Assembly: GCF_025677645.1 (NCBI RefSeq)
Contig: NZ_CP106879.1
Coordinates: forward strand, 1,922,001-1,986,000
Length of the DNA: 64,000 nt
Source: Curtobacterium poinsettiae
GTDB taxonomy: Bacteria > Actinomycetota > Actinomycetes > Actinomycetales > Microbacteriaceae
Direction: 5' to 3'
Position 1 is the first letter of the stretch, and each line of letters begins with the position of its first letter. A model generated the notes under the pieces. It did no database searches, was not told the DNA's origin, and worked only from the letters and a program-made list of their open reading frames with translations. Positions 20,352-27,970 of this stretch are shown piece by piece. The position numbers and the translations under genes were made by a program.

Positions 20352-23300
20352 CGTCGGCTCCAATGTTCGATCCAAATGTCTGCGAGGACGAGGTCTTGTT
20401 GCACCAGGCCCGGTGCGGCCCGCGCGAGGACCTCGAGGTAGGGCCGTGTCAGCTCGTGAAGGCGTGCCGCGCCTCCGGCGCTGCGGGCCGTCGCTCTGGC
20501 CACCAGGGCGAATGCGATGGACATCGCCGGCAGACTCGTCCAGTCCTCGTCACCGAAGCGACGACGGATCGGTGTCAGTGCCGACCGTCCGTAAACCTTT
20601 TCGAAGTAGGAGCACACTACGTCGAGCATGTGCAGACCGTTGCGCAGGTCGTAGGTGGCTTCAGCTCGGTTGTCGAACAGCTCCTTCGCGGCGGCCGCTC
20701 GGCTGTCCTTGTCGAGGAGTGATGTCGGCACGCAGTTCGCGACCCGCCAGAGCGCGTCCACCCGCTCGCGAGGCATGCGAGCCAGCTTCTTGGTCGTGTC
20801 GTCGAAACGCCCGACATTCGCCAGCGGATCCGAGGCGCTCTTCGAGAACTCTGAGAACACGTTGCCGAGAGCCCGGTCGCAAGCATCCGCATCCGCCGAT
20901 ACGAGTGCCTCTGGTCCGCTGCGGATCAAGGTCAGGTAAGCAATCCCGGGGAGGAAGTCCCACATACGACTCGTGGATCGGTAAGTGCCGGGCGCGACCG
21001 TTGCCACATCGGCACCGACGATGAGGCCAATCGAGGGATCGAGCACACTTCCGTTCTCGATCAAGTTGGGGACGAGAGCGCGGACCGGCCGGATCGCAGC
21101 AACGAGCTGCTGCCGCAGTCGGGAGCCCGGTTGATCGAACCGATCCAACGTGCTGCCGGAGTACAGACTCATAGCGAGCGGAAGGTTCTGCGGTGTCACG
21201 TCGAGCGGCTCCATGCCGGCGAGCCAGGACCGAATTCCACGTTCAGAGGGCTCATGCGGTTCTTCGAGCTGATCGACCGCCACACGGAAGACGTTCTCAG
21301 AGGTTGAGGGCGTTTCGGCGCTCCAGCGGCTAGGAACCCAAGGATCCTGAGTCCTGACCTCCGCAACAAGTTCTCCCTCGTAGAGCAGGTCGGAGGTGAG
21401 AACGACTGCGCCCTGATCAGCAGTCAGCACGATCGGCGGTTGCCACGGCGCGAACCGCCTGTAGATGCCGACTTCGATGGGTTCGTCCGTGCGGAGGCCT
21501 TCGAGGAGGAGTCGCGCTCCCTCTCGGCCGACAGTGCTCACGATGGCGCGCGGTCGGACGCGTGCCACCAGCGTTCGTGTCCCGTTCGCACCGACGTACA
21601 GATCCAGGACCTCGTGCTGACCGACGGTGTCCGCGATCTCTGCGAGGGTGAAATCGGACACGCCGTCTCGACGTCGGCGCTTGGGGGCGAGCGTCTGAAC
21701 AAGGAGCTCGCCATGCATCGCCACAAGGTGAGGGTGCTCGTCTACCGACCCGTGACGTACACGAACCGATAGAGAGCTGACTTCGTCGGAATCGACCAGG
21801 AGTGGTGTGGTGCTCGCGACGCCCTCCGATCCTGCTCGGATGAGCGCAACGGACATCGACGGCACCCTAATGCTGACGGCGACGGAATTCCCTTCGTCGT
21901 CTCGTGCTTCGAGAGCAGCGGTAGAACGGCGCCGACCCAATACGAGTGAGGAATGTGATGTGACGACGCCAGAGAGGCAGCGAACTTCGACACTCGCTGG
22001 TTCGAGCCCGTCATGTCCGGACAGCATCCGACGGAAGTTCACATCGGGTGACACTGTCAGACCCGAAACGATCGTCATTCGCCTGCGCGTGCCGCGTCCG
22101 AGCGGCCCGGACACTTCTAGATCGAACGCGCCGACGAGCGGCTTATCGCAATGATCAGTCAGCTTGATGTCGGCCGGGCTCCGCTCCGCGACGACCGTAG
22201 TGTCGAAGACCGACGAACGGTCGCTCGCGCGCCGGATCGACAACCGCCAAGTGACTCCGTCTGAGGGGCTCTCTGTTCCAATGGACGGGGCGCCGGGAAT
22301 GGTGATTCGGGGAAGCACTCCGTAGACGCCTTCGCCGTCCATGGCCGTTGCGAAGGCGACGGCGGGGGGCAGGATGATCGACGGCCGCATCGTGGCGGAG
22401 GTGTAGCGCCAGGGTGTCGTTCCTCGCAGACGGAACTGCGCGACGTCCCTGAGGTCGACTCTAACGAACAGCCAGTCGCCCCACCCCAGCGGGCTGTCGA
22501 CGATGTCCGCGTGCAACCCGGGCCCGTCGTACTCGAGGAGCTGCTCGAGCGGGAGCCCATCTGGGTTCGGCGCTGCCACCCAGACCGCACCCCGAGGCAG
22601 GCTGTTCCTCGGAGGGAGGAGTAGGCCGGTCTGTCCGTCGAACACGATCAACGGGTCGTTGGGATCGATCAGCGGAAGCTCCCACGACTGATCCCCCGGC
22701 GACACCTGCACGAGTACGTCGCGCGCGACTCGATTCACAGGGACTCGGATCTGCTCGACCGGGTCTCCGGGCCACGGCGGGTCGGCTCGCAAGCGCAGCG
22801 CGAGATCGTCGCCCCGGACCGTCCACCACACTGTGTCCTCCGTCAGAACCTCCAACGGTGGAAGGCTGACCTCGACACCTTCCGAAGCGCTGAACACCAA
22901 ACGGGGGTGCAGCTCGATCTCGCGCCCGCGCGTCCGCGGTCGTGCAATGCGCTTCTGCCCGAGTTCTTCCAGACCACGGAGTAGGTCAGGCTGCATGAGC
23001 CTCGGAAATGCGGCCACGTCCGCTGCGTCGACACCATTCGAGCTCCAGACTTCGAGCAGGTCGAGACATCGGTCGACAAGGTCCTCCGCAATCTCGCGCC
23101 CCTCCGTCAGGAAGCGATAGGTCGGGACGTCGAGCTTGTGCACGAGTGTCGCCGTGTGCGTGCTGGTCCGTCGGAGCCATTGACAGAACTGCCGGCCGTC
23201 GAGCCCTTCCGTGATGGCAGCTCGGCGCGCAAGGAGCTCGAGGAACTCGTCCATACGTTGTCCCGGGATACCGGTGTGCATGAGGATCTCATCGACGTTC

Positions 23301-23668
23301 CGGCGGGGAAAGCTGAACCGAGAAAGCCCGAACGAGTTGAGTGCAACACGGAACGCATCCGACAAGATGATCTGATCTGCCTGCGGAAGCTGGTGTCCCA
23401 GCGCTTCCTCAACGAACGGCCACATCCCGCCGAGTCGGTACTCGAACGCGGTGTTGCAGAGCCCGACGATGAAGGTCGCGCGGTATTTGTTGAGGAATGC
23501 GGATCGACGGGAGGGCGTGCTCGTCCACGGGTAGCTCCGCCCGATGATCGCCAAGACCTCTCTCGCGAGCTGCGGGTCGACATCGGCTTCCATCACGAGA
23601 GAGCGGCCTGTCAGCAAGCTTCGCCACTCGGTCTCGAGTGCGTCGAACTCATCTTGCGTAGTGATCAT
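20348..23668 (-). CDS. large protein of unknown fold preceding an MZB helicase (possible DruH analogue)
   Basis: 1106 aa from ATG 23668 (MITTQDEFDALE), chosen because GGGGAGAG precedes it; a start at 23716 would overlap the upstream ORF. I do not recognise a family. Residues 1-260 look helical (YPWTSTPSRRSAFLNKY, LVDRCLDLLEVW). From about 280 to 870 the sequence is rich in beta-type segments separated by Pro/Gly/Asp turns, suggesting stacked beta-sandwich domains. The last 250 residues are helical again (AKELFDNRAEATYDLRNGL). No ATPase or nuclease motif is evident. It overlaps the helicase gene by 4 nt, so a 1:1 partnership is likely. A protein of about this size followed by an MZB helicase is also the layout of type III Druantia (druH-druE); homology to DruH is a guess that needs a profile search. 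Confidence 0.8.
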   Translation of the reverse strand: MITTQDEFDALETEWRSLLTGRSLVMEADVDPQLAREVLAIIGRSYPWTSTPSRRSAFLNKYRATFIVGLCNTAFEYRLGGMWPFVEEALGHQLPQADQIILSDAFRVALNSFGLSRFSFPRRNVDEILMHTGIPGQRMDEFLELLARRAAITEGLDGRQFCQWLRRTSTHTATLVHKLDVPTYRFLTEGREIAEDLVDRCLDLLEVWSSNGVDAADVAAFPRLMQPDLLRGLEELGQKRIARPRTRGREIELHPRLVFSASEGVEVSLPPLEVLTEDTVWWTVRGDDLALRLRADPPWPGDPVEQIRVPVNRVARDVLVQVSPGDQSWELPLIDPNDPLIVFDGQTGLLLPPRNSLPRGAVWVAAPNPDGLPLEQLLEYDGPGLHADIVDSPLGWGDWLFVRVDLRDVAQFRLRGTTPWRYTSATMRPSIILPPAVAFATAMDGEGVYGVLPRITIPGAPSIGTESPSDGVTWRLSIRRASDRSSVFDTTVVAERSPADIKLTDHCDKPLVGAFDLEVSGPLGRGTRRRMTIVSGLTVSPDVNFRRMLSGHDGLEPASVEVRCLSGVVTSHSSLVLGRRRSTAALEARDDEGNSVAVSIRVPSMSVALIRAGSEGVASTTPLLVDSDEVSSLSVRVRHGSVDEHPHLVAMHGELLVQTLAPKRRRRDGVSDFTLAEIADTVGQHEVLDLYVGANGTRTLVARVRPRAIVSTVGREGARLLLEGLRTDEPIEVGIYRRFAPWQPPIVLTADQGAVVLTSDLLYEGELVAEVRTQDPWVPSRWSAETPSTSENVFRVAVDQLEEPHEPSERGIRSWLAGMEPLDVTPQNLPLAMSLYSGSTLDRFDQPGSRLRQQLVAAIRPVRALVPNLIENGSVLDPSIGLIVGADVATVAPGTYRSTSRMWDFLPGIAYLTLIRSGPEALVSADADACDRALGNVFSEFSKSASDPLANVGRFDDTTKKLARMPRERVDALWRVANCVPTSLLDKDSRAAAAKELFDNRAEATYDLRNGLHMLDVVCSYFEKVYGRSALTPIRRRFGDEDWTSLPAMSIAFALVARATARSAGGAARLHELTRPYLEVLARAAPGLVQQDLVLADIWIEHWSRR

Positions 23669-23712
23669 CTTGCTCTCCCCGTCCGGATGGCAGCGGCTCA
23701 GGATATGAGTCC

Positions 23713-24056
23713 TCACCGACGTTCGGAAGACGATGCGCGTGCCGCCCGATCCCGGCGGAGGCGCCTTCCGGTCCGAACGAGGTCCGAGAGCCGAGCGACG
23801 TCGTCGGTGACGACCTCCTGCACGCGATGGATACGAACGTCGCCGACAGACGCTTCGCGCTGTGCCTTCCCATCGACCAGGTGCACTCCGATACCGGCGA
23901 GCGACGCGGATACACAGGCGATTTCGGCTTGGAGCACTCTGCGAGGTCGTAGCGTTCGGCGCGCTGCTCGGCTTCTTCCGTCTGCGGTCGGTGTTCGTCG
24001 GTACGGCTGAGGAGCCGGAGGGCTTCTGCCCCGGCAGAGGTGCCGGCGATGGTCAC
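23713..24056 (-). CDS. small ORF at the head of the defence operon, apparent frameshift
   Basis: GTG 24056 follows a strong AAGGGAG site by 7 nt and begins VTIAGTSAGAEALRLLSR, then an acidic helix ending near RAERYDLAE. That frame then degrades into Arg/Ser/Pro-rich shadow sequence. The next frame takes over at about 23937 with VLQAEIACVSASLAGIGVHL and runs to a stop at 23713. Joining them gives a compact protein of about 114 residues with one -1 shift near 23935-23945. The sequence at the shift is not a classic slippery heptamer, so a real inactivating indel or a sequencing error is more likely than programmed frameshifting. The stop is 44 nt before the 1106-aa gene. Function unknown; small leading ORFs in defence operons are sometimes regulators. 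Confidence 0.5.
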
Positions 24057-24230
24057 GATGGTGCTCCCTTGAGGAGTGTCCTGATCACACCACCGCCCTC
24101 CCCGAACGTCCCGGTACCGACTCATCCTCTGTCGTGAGCAACCGTCAAGGGAGCACCCGTTCTGGGGCTTGTGTGCGCTCGCTCTGTCTCGGAAGTGTGC
24201 CCTAGCGTTCCCATAACGAGGGGAATGGGA
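24057..24230. promoter_or_regulatory. divergent promoter region with 13-bp inverted repeat
   Basis: This gap separates the leftward defence operon from the rightward SRA-nuclease gene and must hold both promoters. GGTGCTCCCTTGA (24060-24072) and TCAAGGGAGCACC (24145-24157) form a perfect 13-bp inverted repeat with 72 nt between the arms. The left arm doubles as the ribosome-binding site of the small ORF, so its conservation alone proves nothing; the right arm has no gene start at a matching distance. It could be a regulator site or a remnant. No confident -35/-10 pair was identified. Confidence 0.4.
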
Positions 24231-25175
24231 ATGGGAATGGTCTGGGACATCCCGATCGGAACGAGCATCGGTCGTCGTGAGCTGCACAACCGTCTCGGTG
24301 GCGGGAGCTGGCAGGACGGCATCACACGCGTCGCATCGACGGACGAGATGCTCGTCTTCACCAATGACGGCGGAGGGGAGCACGGCTACGAGGTGCACGA
24401 AGGTCTCCGGAGCGACGAGGTGTTCCGGTACACGGGGCAGGGGCAGAGCGGCGATCAGAAGCTGACACGCAACAACAAGGCGCTCGCTGATTCTGAGGAG
24501 CTCGGCCGCTCGATCCGCGTGTTCCGCGGTCAGGGCACCGTGACCTACGTCGGCAGCTTCGCGCTCGCTGATCCGCCGTACACCTGGGAGCGGTTCCCCG
24601 GGACAGGCTCGTCCCCTGAACGGGACGGCTTGGTGTTCAACCTCGTCGCCGTCGACGCGGACACGTCGCTCTTACCCGCGCTCATCGTCGAGGTGGGCGC
24701 CGCTTCGAGCCGAGGGCCCGAGACTCCGGCGCCTCCGGCCACGACTGCCTGGCAGCCGCTCGACTTCAGCGAGTACCAGGTGCGCCGGGTCGACGAAGGC
24801 GAGTCGGAGCGGTCCGTCTCCCGTCGCGAGTTCGAGCTGCAGACGCGCTTCGGCGAATGGCTCCGTGCTCGCGGTGAGGACGTGCAGGTGCTGCGTCTCA
24901 CCGAGGAAGGGGTGACGATCGTGCCTGACCTGTACGTCCCGACGTTGAACCAGGTCGTCGAGGCGAAGAAGTCGACCGCTCGCGCCTACGTCCGAACGGC
25001 GATCGGGCAGGCACTCGACTACGCCGCGGTCGCGCGACGTCGCGGTCTGTCGGTGACCCCGGCCGTCCTCCTGCCGTCCGAACCGAGTTCTTCGATGGTG
25101 GAGCTCTGCACCTCGGTCGGGATCACCGTGTGGTGGCCGAGCTCGAGTGGTGACTTCCGAGAGATCAGGCCGTAG
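24231..25175 (+). CDS. SRA-like (YDG/ScoMcrA-type) + PD-(D/E)XK modification-dependent restriction endonuclease
   Basis: 314 aa from ATG 24231, where GAGGGG lies 7 nt upstream; neighbouring in-frame ATGs at 24225 and 24237 are possible. Residues about 40-145 contain GYEVHEGL, FRYTGQGQSGDQ, NNKALADS and VFRGQGTVTYVGSF, a pattern typical of SRA-like modified-base readers of the McrA/ScoMcrA group. Residues 200-300 contain FELQTRFGEWL, PDLYV (232-236), VVEAKKS with E244 and K246, and IGQALDY, a PD-(D/E)XK nuclease core. The predicted role is cleavage of DNA carrying foreign base modifications (type IV restriction). It is transcribed divergently from the methylase-helicase operon, so the two may form one defence island; the modification made by that operon must be tolerated by this enzyme. 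AT content is raised relative to the downstream chromosome. Confidence 0.82.
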   Translation: MGMVWDIPIGTSIGRRELHNRLGGGSWQDGITRVASTDEMLVFTNDGGGEHGYEVHEGLRSDEVFRYTGQGQSGDQKLTRNNKALADSEELGRSIRVFRGQGTVTYVGSFALADPPYTWERFPGTGSSPERDGLVFNLVAVDADTSLLPALIVEVGAASSRGPETPAPPATTAWQPLDFSEYQVRRVDEGESERSVSRREFELQTRFGEWLRARGEDVQVLRLTEEGVTIVPDLYVPTLNQVVEAKKSTARAYVRTAIGQALDYAAVARRRGLSVTPAVLLPSEPSSSMVELCTSVGITVWWPSSSGDFREIRP

Positions 25176-25505
25176 CCGGGTCCGGCGGTCAGCACCCGCA
25201 CGGTCGGAAGATCGGGCGTGGCCCATCGGAGCGAGCCGGGGTCGGTGGGAGAGAGCCAGCGCAGCTCGTCGTGGTCGGTGCTCGACGTCGGCCCCGCCTC
25301 GACCCACGGGACAAGATACGTGGCGAGATCGATGTCGACGCTGCCCACACGGATGACGGAGCGGTCGATCAGTGCGCCTACGACTGCGTCGAGGCCGAGC
25401 TCTTCGTGGAGCTCTCGTCGGAGGCTCCCTCAGCGCACTCGCCCGGCTCCACTTTCCCGCCCGGGAACTCCAGATGGCCGGCTGCCCCGGTGTTCCTCGG
25501 CCGAA
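25176..25505 (-). pseudogene. Nudix hydrolase remnant, frameshifted and missing its N terminus
   Basis: Reading leftward, NTGAAGHLEFPGGKVEPGEC is followed, after a 1-nt deletion near 25432, by SLRRELHEELGLDAVVGAL. Together these make a canonical Nudix box (G-x5-E-x7-RELxEELGL) that is broken in the actual frame, which stops soon after. The rest (VRVGSVDIDLATYLVPW, HDELRWLSP, LRWATPDLP) is the usual end of an 8-oxo-dGTPase-like MutT protein. The usual first 15-20 residues are missing, replaced by the tail of a membrane protein, and the natural stop seems lost where the SRA-nuclease gene ends. Non-functional as read. Confidence 0.75.
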
Positions 25506-25945
25506 CAGTGCTGCCACGAACAGGTAGAGCACGCCCGGCACGGATTGGTACCGGTCGCCGAGTACCGCTCGGCTGACCAGTGCGAGTGCGCAGAACGCGA
25601 TCGTGTTCCGGGCGGTCGCGACCGCGGCCTCGGGTTCGGCGCCGATCGCGAGGCCGATGCTCGCGGTGGCCGTCACCAGCGCGACCACCGCGATGACGGT
25701 GGTCAGCTCGAGCAGGTCCGTCCGCCGTGTCGGAGCGGGAAGGGTGCGCGGGTGATCGAAGCACTCGTCGCGATGGCGATCACCAGCGGGAGCACGGCCG
25801 CGACGGGGATCAGCGCGAACGGTGCGCCGCCACCGAACGAGGGGAAGAACATGCCGATCGGGCCGAGCGCGATCGAGAGCACCGTCAGGGCGGTCGTGAG
25901 TCCGAGCAACGACAGGGTGCGGTGGACGCGCAGCCACCAGATCAC
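25500..25945 (-). pseudogene. ABC transporter membrane subunit 2, frameshifted and C-terminally truncated
   Basis: GTG 25945 overlaps the preceding stop (GTGA) and begins VIWWLRVHRTLSLLGL. Hydrophobic segments follow (FALIPVAAVLPLVIAIATSA), then the frame shifts by 1 nt near 25750 and continues in another frame as RTDLLELTTVIAVVALVTA and IAFCALALVSRAVLG. At about 25505 the membrane sequence (LYLFVAALFG) runs straight into Nudix sequence, so the C terminus has been deleted. The gene layout fits the second permease of an ABC exporter operon whose ATPase lies at 27.1-27.9 kb. Confidence 0.65.
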
Positions 25946-26300
25946 GAGGACGGCACCGCGATGTGGCCGATCGAGCAATCCGTCAGCCGGTCGACCGTCG
26001 CGGTGACCCACGCGGCCTGAGCGGGGACCGGAGCACGACGGAGGGCTCGCAGAACGTCGGGGTCGTCCAGCTCGAGGGCGGGTTCCACGTGGTCGGCGTT
26101 CACGATGCCCTCGGCGGCGACGTCGATGAGCCACCGGTTGGCGACGGCGGCATCGTTGCGGCGTTCGGTGTCGTCCTCCTCGGTGCCGCAGTACGCCACC
26201 TCGGCGTCGCCGAGCATCGAGGTGGTGATGCTGTGCAGCAGGTCGGAGTCGTTCATCCGGACCTGGACGATCATGTCCAGGACGTCGGCCGTCGCCGGTG
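25942..26300 (-). pseudogene. ABC transporter permease 1, C-terminal fragment
   Basis: Reading leftward from about 26300 the open frame gives NAPATADVLDMIVQVRMNDS, then EVAYCGTEEDDTERRNDAAV and finally ALRRAPVPAQAAWVTATVDR, ending PSS and a TGA that overlaps the GTG of permease 2. It is a soluble-looking domain, as found at the C terminus of permeases of this operon type, and it has no credible ribosome site of its own. Upstream it meets the junction of an inverted segment. It is best read as the tail of the permease whose N terminus lies at 26909-27140. An independent small gene starting at ATG 26274 is the alternative. Confidence 0.5.
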
Positions 26301-26331
26301 CGTTGCTTGCTCGGATGGTCGGCGGCAGCAG

Positions 26332-26898
26332 TCGTCACCGATCACCTGTGGACACCACTGGCCGTCGGTCTGCTGCTCCAGCTCGTCGCGGTCGCACTCA
26401 TGAGTCGGGACACCTGGGGCGCTCCCGGTGGCCCGTCGCCCCTCGTCGGCCTCGCCTTCGCGGGGATCCTGTTCTTCCACAGCTGCATCGGATTCGCACT
26501 GGGGCGGTGGCTCCCGCCGGTGGCGTCCATCCCGCTGAGTCTGCTCGTCTCGTACAGCTGGCTCGGCTTCACCTGGTCGGTGGACTACTTCCCACTCCGG
26601 TACCTCGCCGGTCTCGTGATGGCCGACTGCTGCTCGGTCGAGACCGCGCTCGACATCCGGGCACCGGTCATTGCGACGGCGTTCAGTCTGCTCGCCGGGT
26701 GCAGTCTGCTCGTCATCGCGGTCGCTCGACGCTCGAGCGGTGACCGTGCACGCCGGTTCGGACTCCAGATCGGCGCGAGCTCGTTCGCCGTGGTCACCGT
26801 CGTCGCCCTGGCCGCCGGGTCCGGCCTCGCCGCAGCGCCGATCGTCGATCGTCCGCAAGCGCAGGCGATCTGCATCGGCGCAGCGCCGTGCACTGGGT
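26332..26898 (+). pseudogene. ABC transporter permease 1, middle part, inverted
   Basis: On the + strand a single frame reads as a clean polytopic membrane protein: DHLWTPLAVGLLLQLVAVAL, LAFAGILFFHSCIGFALGRW, VASIPLSLLVSYSWLGFTWS, VIATAFSLLAGCSLLVIAVA and SFAVVTVVALAAGSGLAAAP. It has no plausible start of its own. At its right end it collides tail to tail with the N-terminal permease fragment on the - strand, and both lose sense near 26895-26910. Its segments fit the part missing between the N-terminal and C-terminal pieces of the permease. The simplest reading is that about 0.55 kb inside the permease gene was inverted. Confidence 0.65.
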
Positions 26899-26908
26899 CG
26901 GCTGCTGG

Positions 26909-27140
26909 ACTCGATCACGGGCGCAGCCAGACGGAAGCGCTTCCCTTCCCAGGCGCCGGCCGTGGCCGCCACTCCGCACGAGAACACCAGGTAGATCGCG
27001 GAGCCGGCCATCGCCGCGGGCCAGTAGCCGGCGACGGTCGTCTCATCTGCGAACTGCACGCTGTAGGCGACGACGCCGAGCAGCCCAGGAATGAGGAGCC
27101 ACACTGCTGCTCGGCTGCGCCACGGGATGATCGGGCGCAT
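26909..27140 (-). pseudogene. ABC transporter permease 1, N-terminal fragment
   Basis: ATG 27140 overlaps the ATPase stop by 1 nt (TGATG) and encodes MRPIIPWRSRAAVWLLIPGL, a membrane segment VAYSVQFADETTVAGYWP and AIYLVFSCGVAATAGAWEG. After RLAAPVIE (about 26909) the frame loses all membrane character and runs on as Arg/Ala/Asp-rich shadow. The gene is therefore broken at the right end of the inverted segment. Translational coupling to the ATPase shows it was the operon's first permease. Confidence 0.7.
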
Positions 27141-27883
27141 CAGTCGTCCTCACGCGTGAACCGCGCGTACGAAGCGGTGACCGCCTCGGCGGGCGAGAGG
27201 TCTGCGAACGGCTCGGTGAACGACGCGACCGAACCAGCGAACGGCACCCGGCCTTCGACGAGGACGGTCACGTGGTCGTAGGTCGCGGCGACGTCCTCGG
27301 TCTGGTGTGTCGAGACGACGACGGACACTTCCGTCGGCAGGTTCTGGATCACCCGAGCGAACCGCGCCCGCTGTGCCGGATCGAGTCCGGCCGTCGGTTC
27401 GTCGAGCAGGATCGACTGCGCGCCGGACACCAACGCGCCGGCAACGCCGAGCCGCCGGATCTGGCCGCCCGACAACGAGGTCGCTCGTGCGTCGGCACGG
27501 GTGGCGAGATCGACGGCGGTCAGCGCGGCCGTCGAGCGATCCCAGGCGTCGGCGCGCGACAAGCCCTTCAGCCAACCGCAGTACGCGACGTGCTCCCGTG
27601 TGGTCAAGCCGGGGAAGGAGCCGCTCCGCTGTGGAAGCCACGCGACGCCGCGGCGGTACCGTCGGCGGTCTCCGCGCGTCCCCGGTTCCCCCAGTCCCTC
27701 GATGCTGATCGTCCCGGCGCGGGGGCGGAGCGTGTCGGCGACGAGCCCGAGCAGGGTCGACTTGCCAGCGCCGTTCGGCCCGAGCAGGACGCTCGCTCCG
27801 GTCGGGAACACCGTCGACAACCCGGAGAGCACCGTGTGGTCCCGCCGATACCCGAAGGTCAGTTCGTCGATCTGTATGCCCAC
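27140..27883 (-). CDS. ABC transporter ATP-binding protein
   Basis: 247 aa. Walker A GPNGAGKS is near residue 35, the Q-loop is in AWLPQRSG, the signature is LSGGQIRR, Walker B is ILLDEPTAGLDP and the switch His is in STHQTED. All catalytic motifs are intact, and DEPTAGLDP is typical of exporter-type (ABC-2-like, drug or lantibiotic) ATPases. Its two downstream membrane subunits are broken, so the protein probably has no cognate channel and may itself be on the way to loss. A 22-bp palindrome lies just upstream. Confidence 0.9.
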   Translation of the reverse strand: MGIQIDELTFGYRRDHTVLSGLSTVFPTGASVLLGPNGAGKSTLLGLVADTLRPRAGTISIEGLGEPGTRGDRRRYRRGVAWLPQRSGSFPGLTTREHVAYCGWLKGLSRADAWDRSTAALTAVDLATRADARATSLSGGQIRRLGVAGALVSGAQSILLDEPTAGLDPAQRARFARVIQNLPTEVSVVVSTHQTEDVAATYDHVTVLVEGRVPFAGSVASFTEPFADLSPAEAVTASYARFTREDD

Positions 27884-27901
27884 TGCGCCCCCTTGAAACC
27901 T

Positions 27902-27923
27902 TGTACTGGTGTTTCACCGTACA
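27902..27923. promoter_or_regulatory. putative operator upstream of ABC ATPase gene
   Basis: TGTACTGGTG, TTT, CACCGTACA forms a nearly perfect inverted repeat with one unpaired base, 18 nt before the ATPase start. Size and symmetry fit a dimeric repressor such as the GntR/YtrA family that commonly controls drug-exporter ABC operons. No such regulator gene remains beside it, so the family assignment is inference. Confidence 0.5.
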
Positions 27924-27970
27924 GGGTGGAGGATCGCCTCAGGGCTACGAGGTGCGGCAGGCCTCCTGAG

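Noticed and set aside
23649-24398. 249-codon frame as a single gene before the 1106-aa protein
   Set aside because: Only about the first 45 codons after GTG 24056 look coding; the rest is Arg/Ser/Pro-rich and conflicts with the better frame ending at 23713.
24672-25937. 421-codon - strand frame
   Set aside because: Only the middle (about 25505-25750) is real membrane sequence; the rest is shadow of the nuclease gene and out-of-frame Nudix.
26260-26960. Site-specific invertible switch at the ABC permease
   Set aside because: I found no inverted repeats at the two junctions and no recombinase gene nearby, so a programmed switch is not supported; the inversion itself is retained as a finding.
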